The notes under the pieces were generated by a model. That model was not told the DNA's origin, did no database searches, and saw only the letters and a list, made by a program, of their open reading frames with translations. This document shows, one piece after another, positions 50,860 through 62,772 of a stretch of 64,000 nucleotides of DNA (positions are counted from its first letter, which is position 1; the number at the start of each line of letters is the position of its first letter). Made by a program: the position numbers and the translations under genes. This DNA is from Thamnaconus septentrionalis. Taxonomy: Eukaryota; Chordata; Actinopteri; Tetraodontiformes; Monacanthidae. The stretch covers positions 10,048,001-10,112,000 of the forward strand of contig CM020516.1 in the NCBI GenBank assembly GCA_009823395.1, read 5' to 3'.

Positions 50860-53300
50860 AAGATTAAATTATGCTATTAAATTATTGCAACAGAAATTCA
50901 GTTTGATCTTTATTTGATATGAATTCATGGGGTAACACTTGTTCACTGCTTAGCCTGCGTTTTTTCCCCCACAGCCGTTGTGCTCCAATATAATGCAGCC
51001 ACTTTCATTTCCAGCCTAAAATGCAGTATGCCGTCATCATCTGGCTGCCATTTATTACCATAGTAACAAATCACATTTGTTTAAAAGCTGGCTGTGATTG
51101 ATGGCGACAATGCCAAGACACACAGCGATAATAGCAACTTTGAGTCTGACTCAATGAGACCTCTCTCTTGTTTTTGCTCATTACAAGCAAAATGCTCACA
51201 ATTAAGGCTCCCTTTTTAGGTTGGAAAGCAATTAAGCAGCACTCACCAGACTGGACTCGGTGGGGACACACTTTAGACGAGCAGGAGTTCGGTGCACAGA
51301 GGTTGGATGGATGTTAAGAGGCATTAAAAAAAAAGATGAGTGGTCCCAAATCCCAAATGTTCACACAAAACAAGTGGAAATGCTGCTTCCTGGAACCATT
51401 TAGCAGAAGGCGGACGTCAACGGACCAACAGGGAGAGCCCGGTGACACAATCACTCCCTGAGCTCATGTCATGTCTCATCATTCTTTGTTTATTTGGTCC
51501 ATGTTATGCTGGTCTGAGTCCAATTTCCCTCCCCCACTTCTTAACATGTTGCACCTGTGTCTGATTACTGCCTATTCAACTGTTTGTCTTGTTTGATTTC
51601 TTACCACCATTCTAGTGTTTTAAGTCATTCATTCATTCATTCATCTTCTATACCCGCTTATTCCAATTCAGGGTCACGGGGGTCTGCTGGAGCCTATCCC
51701 AGCTGTCTTAGGGCGAAGGCAGGGTACACCCTGGACAAGTCGCCAGTTCATCGCAGGGCCAGTGTTTTAAGTCTCTGCTTTAAATGGTACAACACATCAC
51801 TGTTGTGTAACTGCTATTCCCAGTGCATTTGTAGAAATCTATCAGTTTAGTCACTGTATTGGCTCTCTGGGTTTCCCTCTCTGCTGCTTTAGATTGACCT
51901 TTACCTGTGATGAACAAATCAGTCAGTTGCTCCCAGTAACCCAAATGAACGAATCACTTGTGCCGGGAGTGGGTTGAGTTTGCGTCCGCATATGGATTTC
52001 TCTAAACGCTGGGTGACTGACTGAATTACTCCAAAAGTAGATTCTCTTTGGTGAGTGACTCACATGAAATTTATTCAGTTAACACAATCGAGTTTCTCAA
52101 CACTAAAAGCTTGGCACCCCGTTGTAGCACGTAGGACTAATTAGCAAAGGATGAGGAAATTAAAAAAGGAATAAAATCAAACAGGAAATTTTGGGGGAGA
52201 GATGAAGACCATTTGAAAACAAATTTTCCGACAAATTTAACATAAATGAGGGAGAACACAAAATTGACTTTATCATCATCATTAAATAAATCATCAAAAA
52301 ATTCTTAATCAGTGTGGATTAGTTGTCAACTTATCGAGTTGTTGTTCTAATTGGATTTCTTTTGAACTAGCCAAGTGGCCAGCTGTGCTAAGCTATTACC
52401 ACACAGCATCTGTGGTCAACCTTCCTGAACAACAACAGAGGACTCCGGATGCCCAGCGGCACATCATGCCGTACGGTCTCACACAATCATTTGTCAATGG
52501 CAGCGAGATGGTTTCTTGGATGGCTGGTTTTATCTCAGGTTGATTGAAGTCCACTGGCAATGGTCGGAGTAGTTGAAACATCGCATAGGATGTGGAGCTC
52601 ACAGCTCACACTACATGGGAACGTGGCCTGGCATTTTCCAAGTAGTTTTTATTACACTTAAATATGGCCGGCTGCTCGCCTGGACTTGTGTGTTTTCAGG
52701 AGGCCAGAGCAGTGGGATCAGCACTAGGCTTTCATTTCTGTCTGGGAGCATCTTTCTAATCTCCCCACACTTTGAATTTACTGCCACTAATGCCTAATGA
52801 ATATAGACGGACAAAGAGCGCTGGGAGATCTGAGCACGGGGAAAGAAATGCTGTTTGATCTATGATCCCTGCATGTTGGCCCAATAAAGTGTTTTACTGT
52901 TGACAGTGTAATGAGGAAATAAGCTGCGATGATACATAATCGATGCGAATATATACAGTGCAGCTGAAGAGGGTGAGCAGTATTGTAAAACTTTTTTTTT
53001 CCGTCAAGGGCAAAACATCCTTTCTGAACTTGTATTTGTATAAACACCCCTTAAATAATTGAACCATACCAACGCTACACTCATTTAATCTTGTCTGGTG
53101 CTATATAAGTTGTGTGAAGGAACAGGGTACTGAATTCAGCTTTCTCATTTAATTAATTAATTTATTTAGACTCTGTCAGAAACAGAGTGTATACCTGTAC
53201 TAGTGGTGGTATCTATCTCAATTCCAAACCAAATCTAATGTTTGTTGAAATACTCTCATACTGGTTACCAGTTAACCTGAGAGGCCAAATGTCGCTGCAC
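50860..53300. other. Intergenic sequence between prokr1 and bfsp1
   Basis: Apart from the SINE copy at 51627 no gene or RNA was recognised. Sequence is AT-rich with short open frames only. Confidence 0.5.
51627..51760 (-). mobile_element. 5'-truncated teleost SINE copy with 13-bp TSD
   Basis: Begins with (ATTC)n, then the minus-strand 3' end of the family (TACCCGCTTATTCCAATTCA, CTATCCCAGCTGTCTTAGGG, ACACCCTGGACAAGTCGCCAG). It is bounded by the exact direct repeat AGTGTTTTAAGTC at 51614-51626 and 51761-51773. Its sequence is very close to the fullest copy at 34363, so it belongs to the same young subfamily. Confidence 0.95.
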
Positions 53301-53309
53301 ATTCTCTTT

Positions 53310-53342
53310 CAGCTGAGGTACAGCTGAGGTCCGGCTGAGGTT
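53310..53342. repeat. Three-copy 11-bp tandem repeat
   Basis: Three consecutive units of CAGCTGAGGTN, the last with one substitution. Each holds a CAGCTG or near-CAGCTG E-box core. Confidence 0.8.
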
Positions 53343-53455
53343 TCAGTTAGTAAAGTCACTAAAGCTGAGTAAACATATAGATTTATTTTTGTTTATTAAT
53401 TCAATACAGAATAGGTGTTTGTTTGGAATTAGAGTTCCGTATGTTCCTCTCCTGC

Positions 53456-53469
53456 CCAGCAGGGGGCAC
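53456..53469 (+). promoter_or_regulatory. CTCF-like motif (consensus match)
   Basis: CCAGCAGGGGGCAC matches the CTCF core CCASYAGRKGGCRS at every position. It lies between the divergent prokr1 and bfsp1 genes, a sensible place for an insulator between a broadly used receptor gene and a lens-specific gene. Binding is not shown. Confidence 0.55.
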
Positions 53470-53479
53470 CACTCCAGTT

Positions 53480-55300
53480 GCAAAACAAACAGAAAATGCT
53501 ACTCACTAATTGACAGGACATAAAAATGGATGATGCCTCCAGACAAAAATGTGGAAAAAACAAAAACAAGAACTCTCATGTTTGGCCAGCAGGGACCACC
53601 AAAGTTGGTAGCAAAAACACTAAAATAGAATGGCTGTTGATACAGAAAGAAGAACAAAATATCAATATTCAATGTCCATTTGGACTAATTTTGAAAAAAA
53701 AAAAAAAAAAGACCATAAAGTTGTGGGCATGGCTGAAGTTTAGTGACCAACTGTGGTCAAGTTACCAGTGGGTGGGCAGGTGTTGGAGCACATGCTGCAC
53801 TCCATCTCCAATCATCCCTCTATCTCCAGCACCACCCACACAGTCAATGTTCTCACTCAATTTGATAGTTCCCAACAGAACTTACACTACTGAACTGTTT
53901 TCCCTTGGGTGTGAGAGTTGTATAAGACATTAAAGTGTTAATTTTTCAATGCACCACTGTGTCTAAACACCCCAGCATTAATTCCATATGCCAAGACGTT
54001 GATTTCAACAATGGCAAACACACTTATTTATATGTTAATTATCGTCAAGATTTAAACACATTTTTATCAGGGGAATTGCCAATAAAGGAAAAACCGCTAG
54101 ACCTTGCAGGAGCTGAGCACTTCACTGATTTCCATCCATTTTATCTGCGTGCACCGTTCCCTCGTGGGTTTGTGCTGTGAGAAAGTGGTTTCAAGCCTAT
54201 TTATAACACAGCATAATACCCTCTACTGTTGTTCAGGAGAAGGAATAAACGCTGTACGTCTTCCTCAATGGTGGGTTTCGCACAAAATATAGCAGTGTTT
54301 AATTTTAATCATGCTAAATTATTCTTTGGGCCATGGACTTTGCTCGGGGCCAAAATATGCTGACACCCTGACGTGAATCCACTTGACATGTTGTTTCATT
54401 CAGCCGTTTCACTGACAGAGCGTTGGGTCTCTCTTTGACTGACCTTGTGCCAAAAGCCCTGACAGAGAAAGCTTCATAACAAGGTCTCACGTCCCGCCCT
54501 TTTTATTTAAACGTCCCTCCCGTCCATGTCTTTGCCATATAAATATTTAAACAGCTGTACTGAGACGTTGCTACACCTTTGTCCCCTACTGTATTAAATT
54601 TTCATTTTTGAGATGGGCACCGCTGATTGTTGTTTTTAATGTTTAAGTCAATTCTAGATTGCAATTCCACCCTCTCATTATGCCAAACTGCCTGAGCTTT
54701 AATTTCCCACTGCTCGACAGAATTACTCTGTTAGCAAAACAACCATTAAGCATTTGAGCACCATTCAATCATATAGTACACTTTCCCAGCTGTGCACGTG
54801 TGTGTTTGTTTGTTTGTCCAATTTAAGGTGCTTTGCGGAGCACTTTTTAGACAACGTCCAGCACATTTCCTACCCGCTGGTACGTGCGGCAGCAGCCGCA
54901 ACAGCAACAACACCAATAAAAAAAAAAAGCGGTGCACACTACGCCCCCCTACAGGCTTCGTCACAGTTCTCCGCAGACCGACACAATGCGCTTGCACGAA
55001 ATTTCCCCTCTGTCCTGCGGTCGGGCCGACGTCCAGCATCCCCATCAAACGGGGATCAAAAAAGCAGCTGACTCCGAACCAGAAATAAATAGCGCGTGAC
55101 AACCCAGTGCTTTCGCGGGGACGCCCAATTGTTTGTTTTTGTGGTTCTGCTTTGTCATCAGCAGCGTGGCTTTTCTAATCCACAAAGGCAACAATGCGCT
55201 CTGGAAGGCCCCAGGCACGCAGCGCGGGCGCCTGCTCCCAGGGGGAGCTTTTGAGGGCTATTTCGCCAGCGGCGAGCGCTGGGCAGCGTTCAGTCTAGCA
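53480..55300. other. Upstream region of bfsp1
   Basis: No other gene was recognised. A CpG-rich block at about 54,880-55,120 and the sequence to the ATG probably hold bfsp1 regulatory DNA. A half-MARE (TCAGCA, near 55158) is compatible with Maf-type lens regulation, but a six-base match is weak. An ACAATAAAGG stretch at 55334 is the nearest TATA-like sequence. Confidence 0.4.
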
Positions 55301-55406
55301 TGAGACAGCCGAGGGTGAGCACCCAAGTTTTCACACAATAAAGGCGAGGGAAGGGGACCAAGCGCTCCGGGGATACCACCAGCCCACGGGAGAGAAGCCG
55401 ACCACC

Positions 55407-58400
55407 ATGTTCAAGACCACCTACCTGCGCGAGGTGCGCAAGGAGAAGTACGAGCGCTCCGATGTGTTCGACGAGGAGCCCGAGGACTCCTCGGCGGGCA
55501 TCTCCGCCATCCAGGGCTGGGAGAGCCTGCAGGAGCTCAACAGCCGCTTCGCCCGCTACATCAACCGGGCGCGCGTGCTGGAGCAGCGCAACGCCGTGTT
55601 CCGCAAGCAGCTGGAGACGCTGCAGCGGATGGAGGAGGCCAGCGGCCTGGAGGAGGCCTTCACGGAGCAGATCGAGGTGAACAGGCAGCGCATCAGGGAG
55701 CTGTCGTCCGACCACGCCAAGCTGGAGAGGGAGCTGAGGGAGGCGTGCCGCATGCTGGACGAGTTCACCAGCAAGTAAGAGACGGCGGAGTGGCTGCCGT
55801 TGTTGCCCGTGTGTCAGAGGTCACAAAATGAATTTCTTTACTTTTTAGTGAAAAGTAACAGTGGACGTGTGTGGAAATGTTCATGGAAAATCTCTCTAGC
55901 CAGAGAGTCTAAATAATGTGAAATACAAGATTAATCTATCAGGTATCCCACAGACATGGAGATACACAATATTAAAAAAATAAATAAATTGAGCAGTCTG
56001 AGTGAAAATCTGTTTGGCACCAGAAACAACTGGGGTCAGGGGCTCATGCTTTAATATCAGGGAGCTGGTGAAAGATGGTGAAATCAGCCGCCCGAGGGCC
56101 AAACAGGCTGCATTAATTACTGGCAAGTTAAAAGGCGAATATTGAGCAGTTCTGGTTCAATGAACTGGTGGCGAGAGGAGGACTTCACCGTACGCAGCTC
56201 TGGAATAATAAAATCGCAGGAGAGCTGCAATTGGCCGTTTCTCAGCTCTGCGTGCGATTCCTGGAATCGTTCCGCTATCCACTTTTTTTTTTTTAAACCT
56301 ACATAATTGCATCATGTTTGTTTCAGATACAGAAATGAGTGTGACTATCAAGAGCAGCTTCGGGGCACGCTGGAGCAGCTGAACAAGGTACCGTGTTGGG
56401 AAAACATCAGTGTGTCTGCGATAATAAAGTTAAGAAAGGTGTCAAGTCTAGGAGGTGTTTGTGTATGTGGGGTTTTCTTTGGGAGGGGGTGGATGGATAA
56501 TGGACTGATGGATGGATGGAGTTCTTTGCTAGAAACGTTTGCTGTTAAGGGTTTTTTCCACTCTTGAATGATTTGACTGCAAAAACATCATTTTACCAAT
56601 TTTTTCCCCAGCCACTCATTTTTCTCCTGTTCATTCTCTCCTCTCCCTGCTCCTGTGACAGGAGGCGGATGCTGCCCTCCTTAGAAACCTCGAGTATCAG
56701 ATCCAGTCTCAGTTCCTGCAGGATGACATCAGCTCCACCAGAGAGAGGCACAAGAAGGTTAGTGGCTCCACATAATCAGAAATATTATTCCGCCTTCCAA
56801 GTGCAGATGCATGGTCCATTACAGCAACAGCTCCTCCACCTGCATGATTACATGCAACCGCACTTAAGACGTGGGATGGAGAGGACGCTCAGAGTCATGA
56901 CTCCTGTAGTAGCCTGGCTTGTAAAATATGGCAGATAATATACAATGGATTAGGTGGATGATTGTGTGTAGGTTGATAACAAGTGAACACTTCAGAGGTA
57001 TACGAGAGCATTTCTTCTCTGGTAATATTAATAATACAAGGCAATGCGAGTGAAACGTGTCCATTGTTGCATGAGCCACAACTGCGAACCAACTATATCA
57101 ATTTAAAATGACGTCAATCATGCAACTGCGTGCTCCAACAATACCTTTTTTTATAAACAAATTAGCTTTGCCTTTATATCCCCGGGTTATCTGTTAGCCA
57201 TGACAGTGCGTTAAAACATCTCCTTAAACTTCCCACCTGGAGAATCATATCCAGCAGTGAACAGTGGGTATTAGTAAATCATCATGTGTTGTGAGCACAG
57301 GCCAGCAGCAGCGAGAGGACGGTGAGTTACTGCGCAGTTGATCACGCCGCAGTAACTCTGGCTGTCGGCTGTTAATAACGCCAGTAAGACTGGAAACAAA
57401 TGGTTTTCCGTGTCCCCGCTCATCGCCGCTGTCATTGTCTCGGAATAATCACTCTCCGGCGGTGATGTGAAGAATGCTGTCGTTGTTGTTGCCGCCACGT
57501 ACGAGAGCCAGCCAGAGTATTATGTGCGGATTTTTGGCCAATTACGCAGAGGCAGGAAGCATGAAAATATAACGACAACAAAACATCGCCGAGTCATTTT
57601 AGGTCAGACTTCTGTCTGCTGACGGCGACCTCTGATTAATCGCCGGCACACAAGGTTAATCCAGTTCCCTTATGAGGTAGTGGCTTTTAAAACAAAACAC
57701 ACTTCCTCTTCCTGTGATGTGAGATACAGGGAGAAAAAAAAGTGAATGGGAAAACACTGAGGTTTGACACCAGTGGTGCAAAACTGGTGAGCAGCAGGAA
57801 ACAAGAGTGTTGCATCAGAAAAACGGACCGACTACTTTCAGAGCAGTCGTGCTGCGTTTGGCCCAGCACAGACAAAAGGGGGCAAACCTCTTCTTTTTAT
57901 TTGACTTTTACTCCGTCTTTAGAGAAATAAATATATTATCGATAATGACTCTGAGCTCACACTTGTGCAAATGGATTTTCTAAAGACGTTTTCATAGCAG
58001 CAATGAAACACAGGCATGATTTATCAGCTTTTCTCGGCTAAGCGGCCACATTTATTGAGTTCTTTAATGTCCCTATTACTCAACTAGTAAGAAATGCAAA
58101 GCGGTGTTCTCTGAACAGCTGGATTTTTTTTTTCTTCCTCTGCTTGTATTGAAGAGTAAATTTAGTCGCCCTACTGTCTCTCTCCACGCAGAACCTCGCA
58201 GAGATCCAGACCTACGTGAATATCTTGCAGCAAATCAACCAGACGCTTCCCCTTGTTCCCAATGTGTCACTGGGCACCTCTGAGGTGAGGTCACTAATGT
58301 TGTCACAGTGTCCCTGCGTGTGTGTGGGTGTGAGTATGTGTGTGTGTGTGTGTGTGTGTGTCCCTGAGGGGGGAGATGGTGTTTGCCTCGGTGTCAGCTT

Positions 58401-61400
58401 TGGCTTCGCGTCTGGAGATGATGAGGTTAGCGGCCCCTCGCTCTGATTGGCCGCCTGCGCCTGCATTCATCTTGTTGTACTCTTTACCCGGGCGTCCATG
58501 TGATCCGGTGAGAAGCGCCTTCGCTTTGACACTGTGAGGAGACCCCAATGGTGTGAAATGCCACAGGGACCGGCCGCGCATGCAAATGTCCCGTGACAGT
58601 GATGGGCATTTGTGAAGCAGATTTGGGGGATTCTGTGAGGCCGAGCGGCTCTGAAGGCCAGACGGGCTTAATTGGCTGAGTTAAACCTCAGTGGGCAGCG
58701 ACAAAGTGTCCGCGCTGTGCTGAGTGGAATTGAAGTGAATTGGGGGAAAGGAATTAAGGGACGGACGGGGTTAATGTAATCGAACCTGGGCGAGCTACTG
58801 AGGTAAGGAATAAGTTGCAGGAAAAGCAGAGATAAAATGTAAAATAATCTGAATTTTTTTTTAGGATTATTTTCTAATTCTTCACACACACACAAAGCCA
58901 CACACAGAGAAATTCAAAGCAAGTTGTAAAAACTCTTTGAAGGTTCTCTGCCTTGGGGGAAAAAAACTCCAGGAAAACTCACCTCCAAAAACGAAAAAAA
59001 AATCCACATTCCGTTTCTTTCTGTTCCATTTTTCAGTGTGTGTTTGCTAGTTCTGCAAATCTGTTGTACCTCTCCCAGGTCTCTGGCAACACTCCCAGCC
59101 AGGCTTTGTTATTCCGCATTCTGTTTAATGATGTACCAGTTTTAACAAGAAACTAAAACAGAGATATATTTTTTGTTTGTTTTGCTGGAGGCTGTAAGCC
59201 TGAGGGCGGAAGAAGCTGTAATGAATCATATAAGGCTGCTCTACTGGAGTCTAACGTGAAAAATAAATATCAGAAAAAAAAAAACAGAACATTCTTCAGA
59301 ACCACAGTGAAATAACACATTTAACAAAAAGATTTTAGGGGCCACTGACAAGGTCGGCGTTGCCTTTTCACCCCTTTTCCCTCTCGCTGATGTTTATGTT
59401 GTGTAACAGGAGCAGGAGAAACTGCTGGCTCAGAGGAAAGTGCCAGGTCTCCAGAGTCAGCTGGAGGAGTACAAGAGCGCCCTCTGTCAGCTGCAGGCTC
59501 AGAAACTACGACTGCACACTGAGGTGGGTCACGTCCGGATCACAAATACACGTTGCAAGTAGGTGGTTTAATATGTGACAATACAGGTAGCACTAGTGCT
59601 ACCTGTATTGTCACCTGTATAGTGCTACCTGTATTGTTACTAGCAATACAAGATGTTATTGATAGAAATGAATTTTATATTTATTTATATATATGAATAT
59701 TTATTAATGTCAGGTGAGATTCTGATTGTCCTCTGTACAGAATCACACATCTTTGTCAGAACAAGCATGGCTAGTTTTAATAGGTTTTAATGAGTAATTT
59801 GATTTAATTTTCTGGTATAGGCTCATTTAATTACGAAATTAATATATTATAATTTTTGTCAAATATAGGATTAAAACTAGCAACATATTCACCCAAATGA
59901 GTGATAGAAACTGGAAATAATATATTAATATCCCATACTTAAAGATCACCGAATGGAGTGGAACAGAGGAGCAGTTCGCTTATAATGAATATTTTATTTG
60001 CAATAGCCAATAGACGCTTTAAATTTTGTTTTATTTACGTTTAATGTGCAGTTTACGCTTTTGAACAGTAATTATTCCCCTCTTGAAAAAAAACCAAAAA
60101 CGGTTCCCTCCTTACCTGCATTTGCCACACAAAGCCACTAGATGGCAGCCAAGACCAATTTATGTGAGCAAGTGCTTGTCGATTCCGGGCTGACCCCGTT
60201 TCCTCGATGCAATTAATAATATAATAATAGAAAGAAATACAAAGAAATACGTTTTGGTGGCAAAAATCGTAACTGGCGTGTTTTCAAAGTTTCTTTCACG
60301 GCCCGGGTTTCGTCAGTGTTGTTCACAGGAAGATAACAGCAGGGGGGAAATGATGGCGTTGTCATACTCTGTGTTTTACCTCTCAGACCGCGATGCTGGA
60401 CCAAAACATCAAGAGCACGCAGGAGGTGTACGACGACGAGATTCAGATGTACAACGAGAAGATCGAGTCGTTGAGGAAGGACATCGAGGAGACCGAGAGG
60501 TCCCTGGAGAGGTTCACCAGCGAGTGTCGCCACCTGGCCATGTACCAGACGTCCCTGGAGAACGAGCTGGAGCGGTACAAGAGGATCATTGAGAACGAAG
60601 ACAACAGGTAGGATCGGCTCCACCTGCCGGCGTCAGGGGGCGGTGGCGCTCACAGAGACACGCCTTCGCTAACGTTGCTGAAATAGCAAAACGTAAACAA
60701 GTTCTCAAGAAATTTTATTTGAGTAGATGCAGCATAAAGTATATTATCGGCTGCCACTACTATAATATTGATATTATATCAAATATTGAGGATTTTTCAA
60801 TTTTAATTTTCATAATTTTTCCAGAGTTGTTTTCAATTATTTTAAAATCCAATTCCTCATAAAGTATTATTTTCCTTTGCATACCTCAGTTATCCAACTG
60901 CTTCCTTTTTATTTTGGTAAATAATGTCAGTCGTATATATTCAACTTTATTTTGTAGAGTTGCATTCAAACATTGATTTATAGGAAAACCAATTATTTCA
61001 AAATGTAATAATTTCTTGAGGCCACACTTGTGTGCAATTACCTGCTTAAACCCGCGGGTTTTACAAACCTCCTGGAGGCGCTTCCTCGGAACCGCAGAGC
61101 AGTTTGTGGACGTTTCCCGGCTGACATTTTAGCAATTCTCTTTCTTTGCCCCCCCGCAGGTTGAATTCTGCGATAATTGGCACTCCCATTACCCTGTTCA
61201 CGACTAATTACCGCTACACTCACACACCCACGGCATCAAGCAGGGGGAGAGGTAAGGGCATATCACAGCTGGTTCAGGTTGATAATCAGTATGGTGCAAT
61301 CAGTTGGCATTGTTAAAACCACCCTGCTCTCTGTCGGGCATGCGCAGCTGTTGCGCGGGTCATAAATGGACCACTAAAAGAAGCTCTTTATTTTCAAATC

Positions 61401-62772
61401 TCAGTTTCGTGATATTTTGCCAGAAATGAGCAAAAACGACTCTTGCTAAACTCTTGCTGGCCTTGTTTAAGCCAACTAATCGAGTGAAATTGTTCTTCTG
61501 TAAACGTGCGCAATAATTGTGCTCCAACTTTCATTTCAGTGTTTTCCTAAGGGCCCAGTGTGTAACATTTATATGAGCATAAAATCAAATTAAAGAATGG
61601 TTGAGTTTTATTGACTTAAATGATTTTGAAGTCACCCGCTTTCCCCAGCTTAGCACTCTGATTGCAATTCACTCACTGGAGGTCGAAGCTAATGTGGCGT
61701 GTGGCATAAATATTTAATGCAAACGCTTATAAACTGGGCCTTTAGTTAACTGCTACCCAGTAACAAAGCTGCCGTCCGTCCTGCGTTGTGTCCAGATATC
61801 ACCCAGGCCATCCAAGACATCACCAGCGTCAAGCCCCGCCAGAAGTTTCTGGCTAAAAAGGTCCTGAAGATGAAAGAGCTGACCCCGAAAGACGTGATGG
61901 ACAGCGGCCAGGACGAGCGAACCGAGAGCATTCCCGGAGAGGCTCCGGATGAGGAAATGAAGGGATTCCCCGAGGAGATGCAGGAGGAGTGGGTGAGGAG
62001 GAAGGAGCAGATGCCCGTCCTCATCGGAGTGTCTCCGCAGGACGTCCCGGACGGAGCGCAGATCAGCAAGGCCTTCGACACGCTGTGCAACATCGTCAGG
62101 GACCGCATGAGGAAGTACAAGAAGCCCGAGCCCATCGCCGACTTCTACACCAAAGGCCGCTACGTCCTGGTCACCGGCGACGGCAGCTACCCTCACCCGT
62201 CCTTCTGCAGCACCACGCCCTCGGCGGGCCACGTCTACGTCACAATCAGGGACGGGATGACGCTGAACAGGCACAACACGCCGACTCCTCCGCTTCCCCA
62301 GCCCGCCGTCGACCCGAGACCTCCCACTCCCGGCAAGCCCTCCAACGGCGGAGGAGGCAAGGAGGACGACAAGGGTGGGAAAGGGAAGGATGACAACGGA
62401 GGTAAGCGAAAGAGCCAGACCCCAGAACCGAAACCCAAAGATCCGAGCCCGGTCCCTCCTCCCATCGGCCCCACCCCCGGCCCCAAGGACCCCACCCCAG
62501 CTTCCAGCGGCGACAAGAAAAGCAAGGACCTTCCCAGCGGGCCCACTCCGAAGCCGGCCCCCCGCGGCGCCAGCACCAGCTCCACCTCCACCAGCAGCTC
62601 TGGCACCAGCACCAGCTCCGGCAGCTACTGCCCCGAAGCCATGAGCTACGAGAAGCTGGAGGTGATGGAGTCCGTGGAGAAGTTCTCCAACGACCGCAAG
62701 GTCAAAGGTTACGAAGAGACTTCCATGGTGGTGGAGACCATGATCGAGAAGTCCAGCAAGAAGAAACACTGA
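55407..62772 (+). CDS. bfsp1: Filensin (beaded filament structural protein 1), 8 coding exons
   Basis: Exons: 55407-55774, 56327-56387, 56662-56757, 58192-58284, 59410-59523, 60387-60607, 61160-61251, 61796-62772; all junctions are GT-AG and the product is 673 aa (human about 665). The N-terminus ([10 protein letters not shown]) and the coil-1A start ([20 protein letters not shown], residues 41-60) are filensin-like. Coil 2 ([20 protein letters not shown]) ends with the helix-termination region [10 protein letters not shown] (306-315). The tail carries [13 protein letters not shown] (around 430-442), the mammalian caspase cleavage and myristoylation site, then VLVTGDGSY, a Pro/Lys/Gly-rich segment and a Ser/Thr run. 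The conserved end is [13 protein letters not shown]...[14 protein letters not shown]. Filensin assembles with phakinin (BFSP2) into lens beaded filaments attached to the fibre-cell membrane. The last exon encodes nearly half of the protein. Confidence 0.97.
58317..58360. repeat. (TG)n microsatellite in bfsp1 intron 4
   Basis: TG run with GGG and GAGTA interruptions, starting about 30 bp after the exon 4 donor. Confidence 0.95.
59575..59614. repeat. Perfect 40-bp palindrome in bfsp1 intron 5
   Basis: The 20-base left half (59575-59594) is the exact reverse complement of the right half (59595-59614), with no spacer. The distal 17 bases of the right half (AGTGCTACCTGTATTGT) recur as a direct repeat at 59631-59647. 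It begins 51 bp after the exon 5 donor. Confidence 0.97.
60135..60148 (+). promoter_or_regulatory. CTCF-like motif in bfsp1 intron 5
   Basis: CCACTAGATGGCAG matches CCASYAGRKGGCRS at every position. It is in the same orientation as the motif at 53456. Motif match only. Confidence 0.5.
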
